Below are positions 8,591-18,789 of a DNA stretch of 39,237 bases, piece by piece. Position 1 is the stretch's first letter; every line of letters starts with the position of its first letter. The position numbers were made by a program, and so were the translations under genes. Source of the stretch: Rhodocyclaceae bacterium (GTDB taxonomy: Bacteria > Pseudomonadota > Gammaproteobacteria > Burkholderiales > Rhodocyclaceae); contig JAOADW010000048.1 in the NCBI GenBank assembly GCA_026417115.1, positions 1 to 39,237 of the forward strand. The letters are read 5' to 3'. The notes under the pieces were generated by a model that made no database searches, was not told the origin of the DNA, and saw only the letters and a list, made by a program, of their open reading frames with translations.

Positions 8591-9535
8591 CTAGCCCGCA
8601 CGCCCCTCCGCCAGACGAGCCTGCACGCGAGATGCGATGCCGCCCCGGCGCAGCAGCGATAAACGCTGTTCCCGATCACAGGCAACCACCTGAACGAGAT
8701 AGCCGAGATTACGCTCCACTGCCTCGAGATAATGATTGCACCGCACGCCTTCGACATGGGCAAAATGCTCTTCCAGCGCAGGCGCAAGGTTTCCTAAGAC
8801 CTCGCACAAACGCTCTTGCATGGTCTTGTAGAAAGCAATGCTTTTTTCCAGCAATTCATGGACATCGGAAAACAACGGAATTCCTGCCTCTTTGAATTCG
8901 AGATAGAGAAACAGCAATCGCTCGATGTATTCGCGGTCGCTCATCTGCCCGATGAGATCGGCTGTGGCCGTCGCCTGTGCAGCCAATTGCACCTCGTCGT
9001 TTGCATATTCCGGCAAGGCCGCCCCAGGACGGTGATGGGTCGTCTCGATGACCTGGCACACTGCATCAAGCAAAAAAGGGGATAGATTCGCCGCGAGATG
9101 GCGACGTACGAAGGCAATGCCACGGCTGATGTGGGTTTCGGTGAATTGGGCCCCGCTACCCGGCCCTTCCTCCGTCGTCATCAAATACCCAATGTCATGG
9201 AAAATGGCGCCGATCAACGCCGCATCGAGCGTCAATGCGCTGATCGAACGTCCCTGTAAGCTAAGCCCATGCAGCAGACGAGCGCAACAGAGGACGACGG
9301 TCAGCACATGATGCTCATCGTGATAGGGGGTAGAGAGCGGTTGATAGCCAGGCAAGTCGCCATGACATGCCTGCAAGAACAACGCAAAGGCCTGCCCGAT
9401 GCTCGTGGGGTCATGAGACGGGTGGATAGCGCGCACGAGATGAAAAACTTCTTCTTGTACCCCTCCTGGGTCAATCCCCTCGCAATGGAGCGTTTTGCCC
9501 TTGCTGTGTCTCCATGACGCAGCCGTTTGATCCAT
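8591..9535 (-). CDS. HD-domain phosphohydrolase, PDE-like
   Basis: The 314-residue protein carries metal-binding motifs of HD phosphohydrolases: YHDEHH at 71-76, FHDIGY with H113 and D114, THH near 166-168, and ATADLIG with D193. Their order and spacing recall class I cyclic-nucleotide phosphodiesterases (YHNxxH, then HD, then a late Asp), but this is pattern reading, not a family assignment. No sensory or membrane segment is seen. The ATG at 9535 is preceded by GGGGGATGAG. The frame is open to 9634, but upstream codons look non-coding and run into the nrdJ regulatory region. It is divergent from nrdJ and 46 bp upstream of the HDOD-GAF gene. Substrate is unknown; a cyclic nucleotide or another phosphoester is possible. 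Confidence 0.75.
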   Translation of the reverse strand: MDQTAASWRHSKGKTLHCEGIDPGGVQEEVFHLVRAIHPSHDPTSIGQAFALFLQACHGDLPGYQPLSTPYHDEHHVLTVVLCCARLLHGLSLQGRSISALTLDAALIGAIFHDIGYLMTTEEGPGSGAQFTETHISRGIAFVRRHLAANLSPFLLDAVCQVIETTHHRPGAALPEYANDEVQLAAQATATADLIGQMSDREYIERLLFLYLEFKEAGIPLFSDVHELLEKSIAFYKTMQERLCEVLGNLAPALEEHFAHVEGVRCNHYLEAVERNLGYLVQVVACDREQRLSLLRRGGIASRVQARLAEGRAG

Positions 9536-9637
9536 GGCTTTCTCATCCCCCTTCCATTTTTTTGCACCGCAACAAGACCGATTTTTCCGGGTACCACCCA
9601 ACATACTGATTTTCCATGGTCTTTTGCGACACACAAG

Positions 9638-9653
9638 ACACTATATCTAGTAG
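9638..9653 (+). promoter_or_regulatory. NrdR box-like operator upstream of nrdJ
   Basis: The 16-mer ACACTATATCTAGTAG is close to the NrdR box consensus (ACACWATATATWGTGT); about 13 positions agree. NrdR is the ATP/dATP-sensing repressor of ribonucleotide reductase genes. The site lies 167 bases before the nrdJ start, in the 285-bp divergent region shared with the HD-domain gene. A weaker partner, CCACTAAGGCAATTCG, lies at 9670-9685, 32 bp further centre to centre, close to the three-helical-turn spacing usual for paired boxes. No B12 riboswitch motif was recognised in the leader. Confidence 0.6.
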
Positions 9654-9674
9654 AAAAACTCCACGGCGGCCACT

Positions 9675-9721
9675 AAGGCAATTCGTAACCAATTGTTTTA
9701 TCAGAAATTTGAAGGCAATTC
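9675..9721 (+). repeat. Perfect 10-bp direct repeat in the nrdJ leader
   Basis: AAGGCAATTC occurs at 9675-9684 and again at 9712-9721, 37 bp apart, between the NrdR-like box and the nrdJ start. The first copy overlaps the candidate second NrdR half-box. The segment between them is AT-rich compared with the surrounding genes. Function is unknown. Confidence 0.6.
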
Positions 9722-9820
9722 CTTTTCTTCTCGCTTGCTTGTCGTTATCCTACGTCGCGCACTTCACTCGCGGCTTGCCGCAGCCTTCGATCAACATCGA
9801 ACTCAGCGAGGAATACATCC

Positions 9821-12700
9821 ATGCCTCTGCAAGATCCCATCGTCACGTCCTTGCAAGAAGAATACACCGGCCAGTTGGGTCTCTTGCTCCCCCAGGAGAT
9901 CTCCACCGAAGTGTTGTTGGAAAAGTATGCAAAAGGCTCCGAGCGCACGGTTCAAGACGTGCGTCGGCGCGTTGCGCGCGCCCTCGCCGCCGTCGAAGCC
10001 GAAGACAAGCGGGCATATTGGGAAGCACGCTTCTTCGAAGCGCAGGAAAACGGCTTCATTCCCGCAGGCCGGATCAACTCGGCGGCGGGCACCGACCTCT
10101 GCGCCACGCTGATCAATTGCTTCGTTCAGCCAGTCGGCGACTCGATCTCCGAGATCGTCGATGGCAAGCCAGGCATCTATACGGCGCTCTTGCAGGCGGC
10201 CGAAACGATGCGGCGAGGCGGCGGTGTCGGCTACGACTTTTCGAGCATCCGTCCCGCAGGTGCGATGGTCAAAGGCACCCAGTCGCGCGCCTCGGGCCCA
10301 GTCTCATACATGCGCGTCTTTGACCGCTCCTGCGAAACGGTGGAATCGGCTGGCGCCCGGCGGGGCGCACAGATGGGCGTCTTGCGCTGTGATCACCCGG
10401 ACATCGAAGCCTTCATCCATGCCAAGGATCATGGCGATCTGACCAATTTCAATATTTCGGTCGGCGTCACGGACGCCTTCATGCAAGCCGTGGAAAACGA
10501 TGGCGAGGTGGAGCTCGTGCATCGCGCAGAACCCGCCACCGAGATCAAGCAAGCCGGCGCCTACCAGCGTGACGATGGCCTCTGGGTCTACCGCAAGGTG
10601 CGCGCGCGTGATCTCTGGGATCAGATCATGCGCTCGACCTATGACCACGCCGAACCCGGCATCCTGTTTTTGGATCGCATCAACCGCGACAACAATCTCA
10701 ACTATTGCGAGACCATCGAAGCGACAAACCCCTGCGCCGAGCAGCCGCTGCCCCCTTATGGGTGCTGTTGTCTAGGGTCGATCAATCTGACGAAATTCGT
10801 CCGTCATCCCTTCGAGAGCACTGCCGATTTCGATTACGTCGGTTTCGGCAAAGTCATCGAAGTGGCGGTGCGCATGCTCGACAACGTTCTCGACGTCACC
10901 CACTGGCCCTTGCCGCAGCAACAGGCAGAAGCGGCCGCCAAGCGACGCATCGGCCTCGGTTTCACGGGCCTGGGCGATGCGCTGATCATGCTCGGTCTGC
11001 GTTACGATACCGACGAGGCGCGCAAGGTGGCGGCCAAGATCGCTGAATTCATGCGCGACCGTGCTTATCTCGCCTCGGTGGAGCTCGCGCGCGAGCGAGG
11101 CGCTTTCCCGCTCTTCAACGCCGATCTCTATCTTTCCGGCGGCAATTTCGCGTCGCGTCTGCCGCAACCCATCAAGGACGCCATACGTCGGCATGGAATT
11201 CGCAATTCCCACCTACTCTCGATCGCCCCCACAGGCACCATTTCCCTCGCTTTTGCCGACAACGCATCAAACGGCATCGAGCCGCCCTTCTCTTGGACTT
11301 ACACGCGTAAAAAACGCGAAGCCTCGGGCGCCCATAAAGAATATCAGGTCGAGGATTACGCCTGGCGCCTCTACAAGCATCTCGGCGGCGACGTCACGAA
11401 ATTGCCCGACTACTTCGTCACCGCATTGGAAATCTCGGCGAAAGCTCATGAAGCGATGGTCGCGGCCGTCGCGCCTTTCATCGACACGTCGATTTCGAAA
11501 ACCGTCAACGTGCCCGCCGATTACCCGTATAGCGACTTCGAAGATCTCTATCTCGTCGCCTGGAAGTCCGGCCTCAAGGGATTGGCTACTTATCGCCCCA
11601 ATCCGATTCTCGGCAGCGTTCTTTCGGTCGAACCGCAGCCAACGCAAAAACAGCCTCAGGATGTCACGCTCGATCGCGCCAACGCACGCCTGTCGATCGG
11701 CTCCCTGCCGGCGCCCGTGCTTGCTTCGTTGCGCTGGCCGGGGCGCCCAAGGTTGCCCGAAGGCAATACCGCCTGGACGTATATGATCGAAACCCCGCAT
11801 GGCGAATTTGCCTTGTTCGTGGGGCAAATCGAGAACGAACAGCACAAACCCGTGCCTTTCGAGGTCTGGGTCAATGGCGCCGAACAACCCCGCGGACTGG
11901 GCGCAGTCGCCAAGACCTTGTCGATGGACATGCGCGCCAATGACCCCGCCTGGCTCAAACTCAAGCTCGACGTGCTCGCCAATACCGTCGGCGAAGAAGC
12001 GTTCGAGATGCCTTTCCCACCCCATGGCGAACTCAAGCGCGTGCCTGGAGCAGTTGCCGCCATGGCGCAAGTGATCCGTTACCGCTGCCTGCAGCTCGGC
12101 GCGCTGGATGAAACAGGCCCCACGCCCGTGATCGATTGCCTTTTCAGCCGTGACGAACCCAAAACCGGCACCGATGGCACGCTTTCATGGACCGTCGACG
12201 TCTCGAACCCCGCCTCACGCGAGGAATTCATTCTCGGCCTGAAGGAAATCACGCTGCCCGATGGCGTCACGCGCCCCTATTCGTGCTGGCTGTCCGGCAA
12301 TTATCCGCGCGCGCTCGATGGCCTGATGCGCCTGCTCTCGCTCGACATGCGCGTCCTGGATCCCGCATGGATCGGCATGAAGCTCAGAAAGCTTCTCAAC
12401 TACGCCGAACCGCTTGGCGACTTCATGGCGCGTGTACCCGGCTCGATGCGCCAACAAAACTGGCCCTCGACAGTGGCCTATGTGGCGCGGCTGATCATTC
12501 ATCGCTATGCGATGCTCGGCATTCTCGACGAGTCCGGCTACCCGACGCGGGAAATGGGCATTCTCGAGACGCCGCGCGAAAAAGGCGAGCTCAAGCCGAC
12601 CCATGGCTCGCTGTGCTCGGAATGCGGCAACATGACGGTGATCAAGAAGGACGGCTGCGATTTCTGCACGGCTTGTGGCGCAGTCGGCACCTGCGGCTGA
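9821..12700 (+). CDS. nrdJ: Adenosylcobalamin-dependent (class II) ribonucleotide reductase
   Basis: The enzyme reduces ribonucleotides to deoxyribonucleotides using a B12-derived radical, with or without oxygen. The 959-residue protein has the catalytic barrel in about the first 600 residues: [20 protein letters not shown], and [20 protein letters not shown] with the active-site cysteine region. After that come two tandem, clearly related segments of about 140 residues (from about 650 and 789), each with LS-DMR--DPAW (near 700 and 840) and a helical end. The tail is Cys-rich (CSECGN ... [14 protein letters not shown]), likely the redox/zinc tail that is re-reduced by thioredoxin. GAGGAA lies eight bases before the ATG. 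It is a single-gene unit, convergent with metZ. Regulation by NrdR is suggested by the upstream box. Confidence 0.96.
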   Translation: MPLQDPIVTSLQEEYTGQLGLLLPQEISTEVLLEKYAKGSERTVQDVRRRVARALAAVEAEDKRAYWEARFFEAQENGFIPAGRINSAAGTDLCATLINCFVQPVGDSISEIVDGKPGIYTALLQAAETMRRGGGVGYDFSSIRPAGAMVKGTQSRASGPVSYMRVFDRSCETVESAGARRGAQMGVLRCDHPDIEAFIHAKDHGDLTNFNISVGVTDAFMQAVENDGEVELVHRAEPATEIKQAGAYQRDDGLWVYRKVRARDLWDQIMRSTYDHAEPGILFLDRINRDNNLNYCETIEATNPCAEQPLPPYGCCCLGSINLTKFVRHPFESTADFDYVGFGKVIEVAVRMLDNVLDVTHWPLPQQQAEAAAKRRIGLGFTGLGDALIMLGLRYDTDEARKVAAKIAEFMRDRAYLASVELARERGAFPLFNADLYLSGGNFASRLPQPIKDAIRRHGIRNSHLLSIAPTGTISLAFADNASNGIEPPFSWTYTRKKREASGAHKEYQVEDYAWRLYKHLGGDVTKLPDYFVTALEISAKAHEAMVAAVAPFIDTSISKTVNVPADYPYSDFEDLYLVAWKSGLKGLATYRPNPILGSVLSVEPQPTQKQPQDVTLDRANARLSIGSLPAPVLASLRWPGRPRLPEGNTAWTYMIETPHGEFALFVGQIENEQHKPVPFEVWVNGAEQPRGLGAVAKTLSMDMRANDPAWLKLKLDVLANTVGEEAFEMPFPPHGELKRVPGAVAAMAQVIRYRCLQLGALDETGPTPVIDCLFSRDEPKTGTDGTLSWTVDVSNPASREEFILGLKEITLPDGVTRPYSCWLSGNYPRALDGLMRLLSLDMRVLDPAWIGMKLRKLLNYAEPLGDFMARVPGSMRQQNWPSTVAYVARLIIHRYAMLGILDESGYPTREMGILETPREKGELKPTHGSLCSECGNMTVIKKDGCDFCTACGAVGTCG

Positions 12701-12709
12701 AGCGGCTTT

Positions 12710-12730
12710 CTGGCGCCTCAACGGCGCCAG
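12710..12730. terminator. Hairpin between convergent nrdJ and metZ
   Basis: CTGGCGCC and GGCGCCAG form a perfect 8-bp stem with a 5-base loop (TCAAC). It starts ten bases after the nrdJ stop and ends 20 bases before the metZ stop, where a bidirectional terminator would be expected. Neither side is followed by a run of T, so it is not a canonical intrinsic terminator. Confidence 0.45.
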
Positions 12731-12750
12731 CTGCTCGCCAGGGCATTGCG

Positions 12751-13935
12751 TCAGCAAGCGTCCAACCCGCGTAAGAGATCGCGGTGGATGTCCTCGACGG
12801 CCTCGAGCCCCACAGCGATGCGCACGAGGCCCTCGCCGATGCCAGCGGCTTCGCGCTCCTCGGGCGTGAGGCGTCCATGCGTGGTGCTTGCAGGGTGGGT
12901 GATCGTCGTCTTCACATCGCCGAGGTTGGCCGTGATCGAAAGCATGCGGCAAGCATCGATGAGGCGCCAGGCCGCTTTTTTTCCACCTTCGGCCTCGAAG
13001 CTGACGATGGCGCCCCCTGCCAGTTGTTGGCGCAAGGCGAGCGCATGCTGCGGATGGGAAGGAAGCCCTGGATACCAAACTCGCCGAATCTTGGGATGCC
13101 CCTCGAGGCGGCGGGCAAGCTCCAGCGCATTGGCCGCCTGCGCGCGGATGCGCACGGGCAACGTTTCGAGCCCCTTGAGCAAGACCCAAGCGTTGAAGGG
13201 CGAAAGCGATGGTCCAGCCGTGCGCAAGAATTTATGGATTTCCTCCGTCCAGCGCCGTGCGCCACAGACGGCGCCGCCCAGCACCCTCCCCTGGCCATCG
13301 AGATACTTGGTCGCCGAATGGATCACGAGGTCGGCGCCGAGCGCTAGCGGCTTTTGCAAAATCGGCGTGCAGAAGCAATTGTCGACGACGAGCAAAGCGC
13401 CTACCGCATGGGCGAGTTCGGCAAGCGCCCCGATGTCATGGATCTCGGTCAGCGGATTCGAGGGGGTCTCCACGAAGATGAGTCGCGTCGAGGGCCGAAT
13501 CGCGGCGCGGAAAGCATCCAGTTGCGTTCCCGAGACGAACGTCGTGGTCACCCCGAAACGGGGCAAGATGGCGCCGAACAATTGCTGGGTGGCGCCAAAG
13601 AGGCTGCGCGCAGCGACGATGTGGTCGCCGCATTGCAAAAGCGCCATGGCGGTCGCCAAAATCGCTGCCATGCCGCTCGCGGTGGCGACAGCGGCCTCTG
13701 CCCCTTCGAGCGCCGCCAGCCGCGCTTCGAACATGCGCACGGTAGGGTTGGTGAAACGCGAATAGACATCGCCAGGCGCTTCCCCGGAGAAACGCTGCGC
13801 GGCCTCCGCGGCATTGGCAAACACGAAACTCGAGGTCAAAAAGAGCGCCTCGCTATGCTCGCCGAACTGGCTACGCGCAATGCCGGCGCGTACCGCCAAG
13901 GTCTCTTCCCGCCAATTTTCTTCGCGCTCGCTCAT
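12751..13935 (-). CDS. metZ: O-succinylhomoserine sulfhydrylase
   Basis: A PLP enzyme of the Cys/Met metabolism family that makes homocysteine from O-succinylhomoserine and sulfide. The 394-residue product has the family features [31 protein letters not shown] and the PLP-lysine motif [16 protein letters not shown] with K210. The family also includes cystathionine gamma-synthase and O-acetylhomoserine sulfhydrylase. The GQGRVLGG signature and the position directly after purF, as in Pseudomonas and many betaproteobacteria, favour MetZ. The ATG overlaps the purF stop by four bases (ATGA). It is the last gene of the long minus-strand cluster and is followed by a hairpin shared with nrdJ. Confidence 0.92.
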   Translation of the reverse strand: MSEREENWREETLAVRAGIARSQFGEHSEALFLTSSFVFANAAEAAQRFSGEAPGDVYSRFTNPTVRMFEARLAALEGAEAAVATASGMAAILATAMALLQCGDHIVAARSLFGATQQLFGAILPRFGVTTTFVSGTQLDAFRAAIRPSTRLIFVETPSNPLTEIHDIGALAELAHAVGALLVVDNCFCTPILQKPLALGADLVIHSATKYLDGQGRVLGGAVCGARRWTEEIHKFLRTAGPSLSPFNAWVLLKGLETLPVRIRAQAANALELARRLEGHPKIRRVWYPGLPSHPQHALALRQQLAGGAIVSFEAEGGKKAAWRLIDACRMLSITANLGDVKTTITHPASTTHGRLTPEEREAAGIGEGLVRIAVGLEAVEDIHRDLLRGLDAC

Positions 13936-15446
13936 TGTGCGCTCACGAGATTGAGATCAAGCTGCTCGTTGTGGGTTTCCTCTGCGCTCCTTTTGCCACG
14001 CGCATCCTCGATGCTCGCGAGATATTCTTCGCTGACGTCGCCCGTCACATAGCGCCCATCGAAACAGGAGCAATCGAAATCGAGCAAGGCGGGGTTGAGC
14101 GAACGCACCGCTTGCTTCAAATCCTCGAGATCTTGATAGATCAACGCATCGGCGCCGATCTCGAGACGAATCTCCTCGTCGCTGCGATAGGCAGCGATCA
14201 ACTCCGCGCGCGTCGGCATGTCGATGCCATAGACATTGGGAAAGCGCACGGGGGGGCTCGCCGACGCGAAATAAACCTTTTTGGCGCCGGCCTCGCGCGC
14301 CATCTGGATGATTTCTCGGCTCGTGGTGCCTCGCACGATCGAATCATCGACGAGCAGCACGTTCTTGCCGCGAAACTCCTGCGCGATGGCGTTGAGCTTC
14401 TGGCGCACTGAGCGCTTGCGCACGGCTTGTCCGGGCATGATGAAAGTGCGGCCGATGTACCGGTTCTTGACGAAGCCTTCGCGGTAGGGAAGATTCAGTC
14501 GCTGTGCGAGCTCCAACGCCGCCGGCCGGCTGGAATCCGGAATCGGAATCACGACATCGATGGGTAGATGGGGATGCGTATGTCGGATGCGATTGGCCAG
14601 GAATTCGCCCATCTTCACGCGTGTAGCATAAACCGAGACGCCGTCGATCAGGGAATCCGGACGGGCGAGATAGACATATTCGAACATGCAGGGAGTATGC
14701 AGCGTGCGCTCCGCACACTGGCGCGACAGGAAATTGCCGCGCACGTCGATGAGCACCGCCTCGCCCGGCGCCACGTCGCGCAACAATCGAAAACCGAGCG
14801 CATCGATGGCCACGCTTTCCGAGGCGACCAGGTACTCAGGCCCATCGCGCGTCTCATTGCGGCCAATCACCAACGGACGTATGCCGAATGGATCACGAAA
14901 GGCGAGCAAGCCAAAGCCGGCGATCATGGCGACGACAGCGTAAGCGCCCCGGCAGCGGCGGTGAACCCCGGCGACCGCCTTGAAGATGGTTTCCGCATCG
15001 ACGTGGTATTTCGTGGAAGCGACCTGCAGTTCATGGGCCAGGACGTTGAGCAAGACTTCGGAATCCGAGTCGGTGTTCATGTGCCGCAGATCCTGCAGGA
15101 ACATGTCGCGCTTGAGAAGCTCGGCATTCGTGAGATTGCCGTTGTGCGCAAGCATCAGGCCGAAGGGCGAATTTACGTAGAACGGCTGCGCCTCCGCCGC
15201 GTTGTAGGCCGATCCTGCCGTCGGATAGCGGCAATGGGCGATGCCCCAATTGCCGATCAAATTGCGCATGTTGCGCGTGCGGAAGACATCGCGCACAAGG
15301 CCAGAACCTTTGTGCATGTAAAACCGGCTCCCTTGCGCCGTGGCGATGCCCGCAGCATCCTGGCCGCGATGCTGGAGCACTTGCAAACCATCATAGAGCA
15401 ACTGGCCGACGGGAGTCGTTGCGACGACGCCGAGAATCCCACACAT
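13932..15446 (-). CDS. purF: Amidophosphoribosyltransferase
   Basis: PurF catalyses the first committed step of purine synthesis: PRPP plus glutamine to phosphoribosylamine. The product is 504 residues. It begins MCGILGVVA, so removal of Met exposes the catalytic Cys nucleophile of the glutaminase domain, with [11 protein letters not shown] following at about 24-34. The phosphoribosyltransferase domain has the PRPP loop [13 protein letters not shown] near residues 360-372. The open frame runs further upstream, but the ATG at 15446 is fixed by the required Cys2 and by an AGGTGAG ribosome binding site. It sits four bases after cvpA and overlaps metZ by four bases. The cvpA-purF pairing is widely conserved. 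Confidence 0.97.
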   Translation of the reverse strand: MCGILGVVATTPVGQLLYDGLQVLQHRGQDAAGIATAQGSRFYMHKGSGLVRDVFRTRNMRNLIGNWGIAHCRYPTAGSAYNAAEAQPFYVNSPFGLMLAHNGNLTNAELLKRDMFLQDLRHMNTDSDSEVLLNVLAHELQVASTKYHVDAETIFKAVAGVHRRCRGAYAVVAMIAGFGLLAFRDPFGIRPLVIGRNETRDGPEYLVASESVAIDALGFRLLRDVAPGEAVLIDVRGNFLSRQCAERTLHTPCMFEYVYLARPDSLIDGVSVYATRVKMGEFLANRIRHTHPHLPIDVVIPIPDSSRPAALELAQRLNLPYREGFVKNRYIGRTFIMPGQAVRKRSVRQKLNAIAQEFRGKNVLLVDDSIVRGTTSREIIQMAREAGAKKVYFASASPPVRFPNVYGIDMPTRAELIAAYRSDEEIRLEIGADALIYQDLEDLKQAVRSLNPALLDFDCSCFDGRYVTGDVSEEYLASIEDARGKRSAEETHNEQLDLNLVSAQ

Positions 15447-15450
15447 CCGC

Positions 15451-15948
15451 TCACCTATATCGTATTCGTTGCGCCAATGCTTCGGGCAACCATGGTTTGG
15501 CGGCGAGCGCCGCCGTTTCCAGAGGCGGCGCGAACTGCGCCTGCCGCCACCAAGGCTGCTGAGGCAACGGCGTGAGGCCTGCAAGAAGCACCAATAGCCA
15601 TGCGATCAACATGCCGCGTGCGACGCCGAAGAAGGCGCCTAGCACGCGGTCGAGCACGCTCATGCCTGCCGCCTTGATCAACAGACGCAAGAGCTGCCTC
15701 GCCACGGCCACGACCAAGACCACGGCGAAGAATACCTCGAAGAAACCGGCCAAGGGCAACCATGCAGGATCGATGAGGCCAGAAAGCGTGAGCTCGCCCG
15801 CGCGCGCCCCCCACTCGCGCGCCGCGAAAAAAGCGAGGACCCAAGCAGCCAGGGCGAGAATTTCGCCGATCACGCCGCGCCAAAGGCCCAGCATGAGCGA
15901 AAGCCCCACGATGCCCATCACCGCATAATCGAAAAGCGTCAGCGCCAT
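15451..15948 (-). CDS. cvpA: CvpA family membrane protein
   Basis: A 165-residue inner-membrane protein with about four hydrophobic segments, beginning [20 protein letters not shown] with the family's early G-x-x-RG motif ([16 protein letters not shown]). CvpA was named for its need in colicin V production and has since been linked to envelope stress tolerance; its molecular activity is not settled. The identification rests on length, the N-terminal motif, the central [15 protein letters not shown] segment and the position directly upstream of purF. The 20-bp gap to the SPOR gene and four-base gap to purF make an operon likely. Confidence 0.92.
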   Translation of the reverse strand: MALTLFDYAVMGIVGLSLMLGLWRGVIGEILALAAWVLAFFAAREWGARAGELTLSGLIDPAWLPLAGFFEVFFAVVLVVAVARQLLRLLIKAAGMSVLDRVLGAFFGVARGMLIAWLLVLLAGLTPLPQQPWWRQAQFAPPLETAALAAKPWLPEALAQRIRYR

Positions 15949-15968
15949 CGCTCACGGTTCCTCGGCTT

Positions 15969-16646
15969 TCAGCCTTGGCCGGCCGGCATCGTCGCGACCA
16001 CCCCATCGACGCCGAGGGTCTTGATCTTGAGCCTCGCTTTCTCGGCCGTTTCGCGATCGGGGAAGGGGCCTGCGCGCACGCGCGTGCGCTCGCCTTTCGG
16101 CGTCATCACCTTCTCCGTGTAACTGGGCAACCCCAATTCCCGGAGTTTGGCCACTAGATTGGCGACACTCGCCGCATTCTGATAAGCGCCAAGCTGGACT
16201 TCCCAACGCGCAGCCGAGGATTCCTGCGCCGCAGTAGGTTTTTCCTTACCCTCCTTCACGACACCTGCCGACATTCGTTCGGGCAATGCGGTCGTCGGAG
16301 TTTTATCGCCCGACGCTTGGGGGCTGGCAGCTTCTTGCTTCGCCGCACCGGTCTGGCCTGGCGATTGGGGGGCGCCCGCAGCGTTTTGCATGGGCTCGCG
16401 GGACTCGGGCTTTTGCGGCGACGGTAATGGAGACGGTAATGGGCGCAGCGAAGCGTCGTCGGGACTGGGAATGCGCAGTTGGATTTCGCTCAATTGAGGC
16501 GGTGGACGATGGTCCATCACCAGCGGCAGCACGATCGCCGCCGCCAGCGCCAAGGCGGCTGCTCCGATCAGACGTCGTCGCGCGCGCCGCGCCAATGCTG
16601 TAGAGGCGTCGTCCGCGACTTCGTTGGGTTTCGCTGTCTGCGTCAT
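15969..16646 (-). CDS. SPOR-domain protein, DedD-like
   Basis: A 225-residue bitopic protein. A basic cytoplasmic N-terminus (RRARRR) precedes one membrane segment (about 26-43, LIGAAALALAAAIVLPLV). A proline- and serine-rich linker follows, then a C-terminal SPOR domain (about 145-222: WEVQLGAYQNAASVANLVAKL, TRVRAGPFPDRETAEKA). SPOR domains bind denuded septal peptidoglycan, so the protein probably acts at the division site, like DedD of E. coli, which occupies the same folC-dedD-cvpA-purF position. Sequence outside the SPOR domain is poorly conserved, so the DedD name is by architecture and context. The start codon overlaps the folC stop (ATGA). Confidence 0.9.
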   Translation of the reverse strand: MTQTAKPNEVADDASTALARRARRRLIGAAALALAAAIVLPLVMDHRPPPQLSEIQLRIPSPDDASLRPLPSPLPSPQKPESREPMQNAAGAPQSPGQTGAAKQEAASPQASGDKTPTTALPERMSAGVVKEGKEKPTAAQESSAARWEVQLGAYQNAASVANLVAKLRELGLPSYTEKVMTPKGERTRVRAGPFPDRETAEKARLKIKTLGVDGVVATMPAGQG

Positions 16647-17929
16647 TCTCTTCCCGCAAACGGACGCCTTTCGAGCGCCGCCGCGACCATCAGGAATGAT
16701 CCGAAGACGACGATTGTATCATCGGGGCCGGCCTCCTCCAGAGCCAGCTGCAGCGCCTTGCCCGGCGTTGTCGCAATGCTCGCTCGGCCCCCACATGCCT
16801 CCACGAGACTGGCCAATTCCTCGGCGGGCGCAGCGCGTGGGCTGGGCACGGCGGCGACGAACCAGCGGTCGATGCGGGGCGCGACGATCCCGATCATGCC
16901 GGCGAGATCTTTGTCGGCCATGGCGCCAAAGACGGCAAACAAGCGCCCCGGCGTGGCCAGCGCCGCAAGATTTTCCGCGAGCGCCTGCACGGCATGGGGA
17001 TTGTGGGCAACGTCGAGCACGACGCGCGGCTGTCCGGGCAGGACTTGGAATCGTCCGGGGACGCTCGCTTCGACGAGCCCCCTACGAATCTCCTGTGACG
17101 ACACAGGCAGGCGCTCGCTCATCTGCGACAAGACGGCGAGCGCACAGCTGGCGTTGGCTAGCTGATGCGCACCGCGCAAGGAAGGATAGGGGAGCCCTGC
17201 ATAGCGCTTGCCATGGTCATCCCAATACCGCCACTGGCCCCCTTCATCGTGATAGCCGAAGCGCTGTCCCAATCTCCAGTAGTCCGCCCCCAGAGAGCGG
17301 CAGATGTGTTCGATGGTTTCCGGCGGCTCTGCATCCCCGCATATCAAGGGCTTGTGAGGGCGGGCGATGCCCGCCTTCTCGGCCCCAATCGCATCACGCG
17401 TGGGGCCGAGATATTCGGTGTGATCAAGCGCGATGCTTGTGATCACGCTGCAGTCGGGCTCGAAGGCATTGACGGCGTCGAGCCTTCCGCCCATCCCGAC
17501 TTCCATGATCACGGCATCGAGGGAATGGCGCGCAAACACTTCCCAAGCGGCCAGGGTGCCGAACTCGAAATAGGTAAGCGACGTGGCTGTCTTTCGACGT
17601 GCCGCTTCCACGCGCGCAAATGCCTCACAGAGCGGCTCGTCCTCGACCATACGCCCAGCGAGGCGCACACGCTCGTTGTAGCGGAGCAGATGGGGGGACG
17701 TATAAAGGCCCACGCGGTAGCCAGCAGCCAACAGAATGCTTTCGAGGAACGCACAGGTCGAACCCTTGCCATTGGTGCCGCCGACGACGATCACAGGGCA
17801 GAACGGTTCCTGACGCAGCGCTTCCTGGACGCGCTTGACTCGCTCAAGCCCAAGCTCGATACCCGCCGCGCCGCGGGGATGCAGCGCCTCGAGATAGGCC
17901 AACCAATCCGAAAGCGTCGAGAGAGTCAA
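16643..17929 (-). CDS. folC: Dihydrofolate synthase / folylpolyglutamate synthase
   Basis: FolC adds glutamate to dihydropteroate and extends polyglutamate tails on folates. The 428-residue protein of the Mur-ligase fold has the P-loop GTNGKGST (51-58), [14 protein letters not shown], the metal-binding [12 protein letters not shown] region, DHTEYLG and [10 protein letters not shown]. The start is TTG at 17929: the initiator overlaps the accD stop (TTGA), no ATG fits, and [13 protein letters not shown] is where FolC proteins normally begin. No good ribosome binding site is seen, which fits coupling to accD translation. The end overlaps the SPOR gene (ATGA). Confidence 0.96.
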   Translation of the reverse strand: MTLSTLSDWLAYLEALHPRGAAGIELGLERVKRVQEALRQEPFCPVIVVGGTNGKGSTCAFLESILLAAGYRVGLYTSPHLLRYNERVRLAGRMVEDEPLCEAFARVEAARRKTATSLTYFEFGTLAAWEVFARHSLDAVIMEVGMGGRLDAVNAFEPDCSVITSIALDHTEYLGPTRDAIGAEKAGIARPHKPLICGDAEPPETIEHICRSLGADYWRLGQRFGYHDEGGQWRYWDDHGKRYAGLPYPSLRGAHQLANASCALAVLSQMSERLPVSSQEIRRGLVEASVPGRFQVLPGQPRVVLDVAHNPHAVQALAENLAALATPGRLFAVFGAMADKDLAGMIGIVAPRIDRWFVAAVPSPRAAPAEELASLVEACGGRASIATTPGKALQLALEEAGPDDTIVVFGSFLMVAAALERRPFAGRE

Positions 17930-18786
17930 GGCGCTGGCAGCCGCTGAAGCAACGCGAGAACCTGCGCAAGGCGCTCCCGAAGTTCCCGCCGATCGACGAT
18001 CATATCGATGGCGCCTTTGGCCAAAAGAAATTCGGCGCGTTGAAAGCCTTCGGGCAGTTTTTCGCGCACGGTTTGCTCGATCACGCGGGGCCCAGCGAAA
18101 CCAATGAGGGCGCCAGGCTCGGCCATGACCACGTCGGCCACAAAGGCAAAGGATGCCGACACTCCTCCCATCGTCGGATCCGTGAGCACCGTAATGAACG
18201 GTAGGCCATTTTCGGCAAGTCGATGTGCCGCCGCCGTGGTCTTACTCATCTGCAGCAATGAAAAGAGGCCTTCTTGCATCCTCGCACCGCCCGAGGCCGT
18301 CACACACACGAAGGGCAGCTGTTGTTCGATGGCCGCCTCGACGCCGCGCACGAAGCGCTCGCCCACGACAGACCCCATCGACCCCCCCATGAAGTCGAAC
18401 TCGAAACACGCAACGATCACCGGAACGGTCTTGATCGCACCCTGCATCACCACGAGCGCATCGGTTTCCCCAGTTTCTTCATGGGCCGCGGCCAAGCGTT
18501 CGGGATAACGCTTACTGTCTTTGAACCTCAGCGGATCGACGGGAAGCACCTCGGCGCCGATCTCGTGACGTCCTTCCGGATCGAGCAGCCAATTCAGGCG
18601 CAACCTCGCGCGCACGCGTTGATGGTGGTTGCATTTTGGGCAAACGTTCAGATTCTTGAGGAGATCCTCCGAATAAAGCACCTCAGCACAGGCAGGGCAC
18701 TTGCTCCATAACCCCTCGGGAATCGTCTTCTTGGCTCCTTCGCTGCGCTTGATGCGCGGCGGCAAGAGTTTTTGTAGCCAACTCAT
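17926..18786 (-). CDS. accD: Acetyl-CoA carboxylase carboxyltransferase subunit beta
   Basis: AccD forms the carboxyltransferase with AccA and transfers carboxyl from biotin to acetyl-CoA, giving malonyl-CoA for fatty acid synthesis. The 286-residue product has the N-terminal zinc ribbon with C30, C33, C49 and C52 (CPAC ... CPKC) and the crotonase-like carboxyltransferase domain ([47 protein letters not shown]). Length and both domains are normal. It starts three bases after the trpA stop and overlaps folC by four bases. The trpA-accD-folC order is widespread in proteobacteria. Confidence 0.97.
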   Translation of the reverse strand: MSWLQKLLPPRIKRSEGAKKTIPEGLWSKCPACAEVLYSEDLLKNLNVCPKCNHHQRVRARLRLNWLLDPEGRHEIGAEVLPVDPLRFKDSKRYPERLAAAHEETGETDALVVMQGAIKTVPVIVACFEFDFMGGSMGSVVGERFVRGVEAAIEQQLPFVCVTASGGARMQEGLFSLLQMSKTTAAAHRLAENGLPFITVLTDPTMGGVSASFAFVADVVMAEPGALIGFAGPRVIEQTVREKLPEGFQRAEFLLAKGAIDMIVDRRELRERLAQVLALLQRLPAP

Positions 18787-18789
18787 GCG

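Noticed and set aside
9654-9820. Cobalamin riboswitch in front of nrdJ
   Set aside because: Considered because the enzyme uses B12, but no B12-box sequence or matching stem arrangement was found in the leader.
10304-10648. Antisense open frames inside nrdJ and other long genes
   Set aside because: High GC and codon bias give long open shadows on the opposite strand; none shows a family motif or ribosome binding site.
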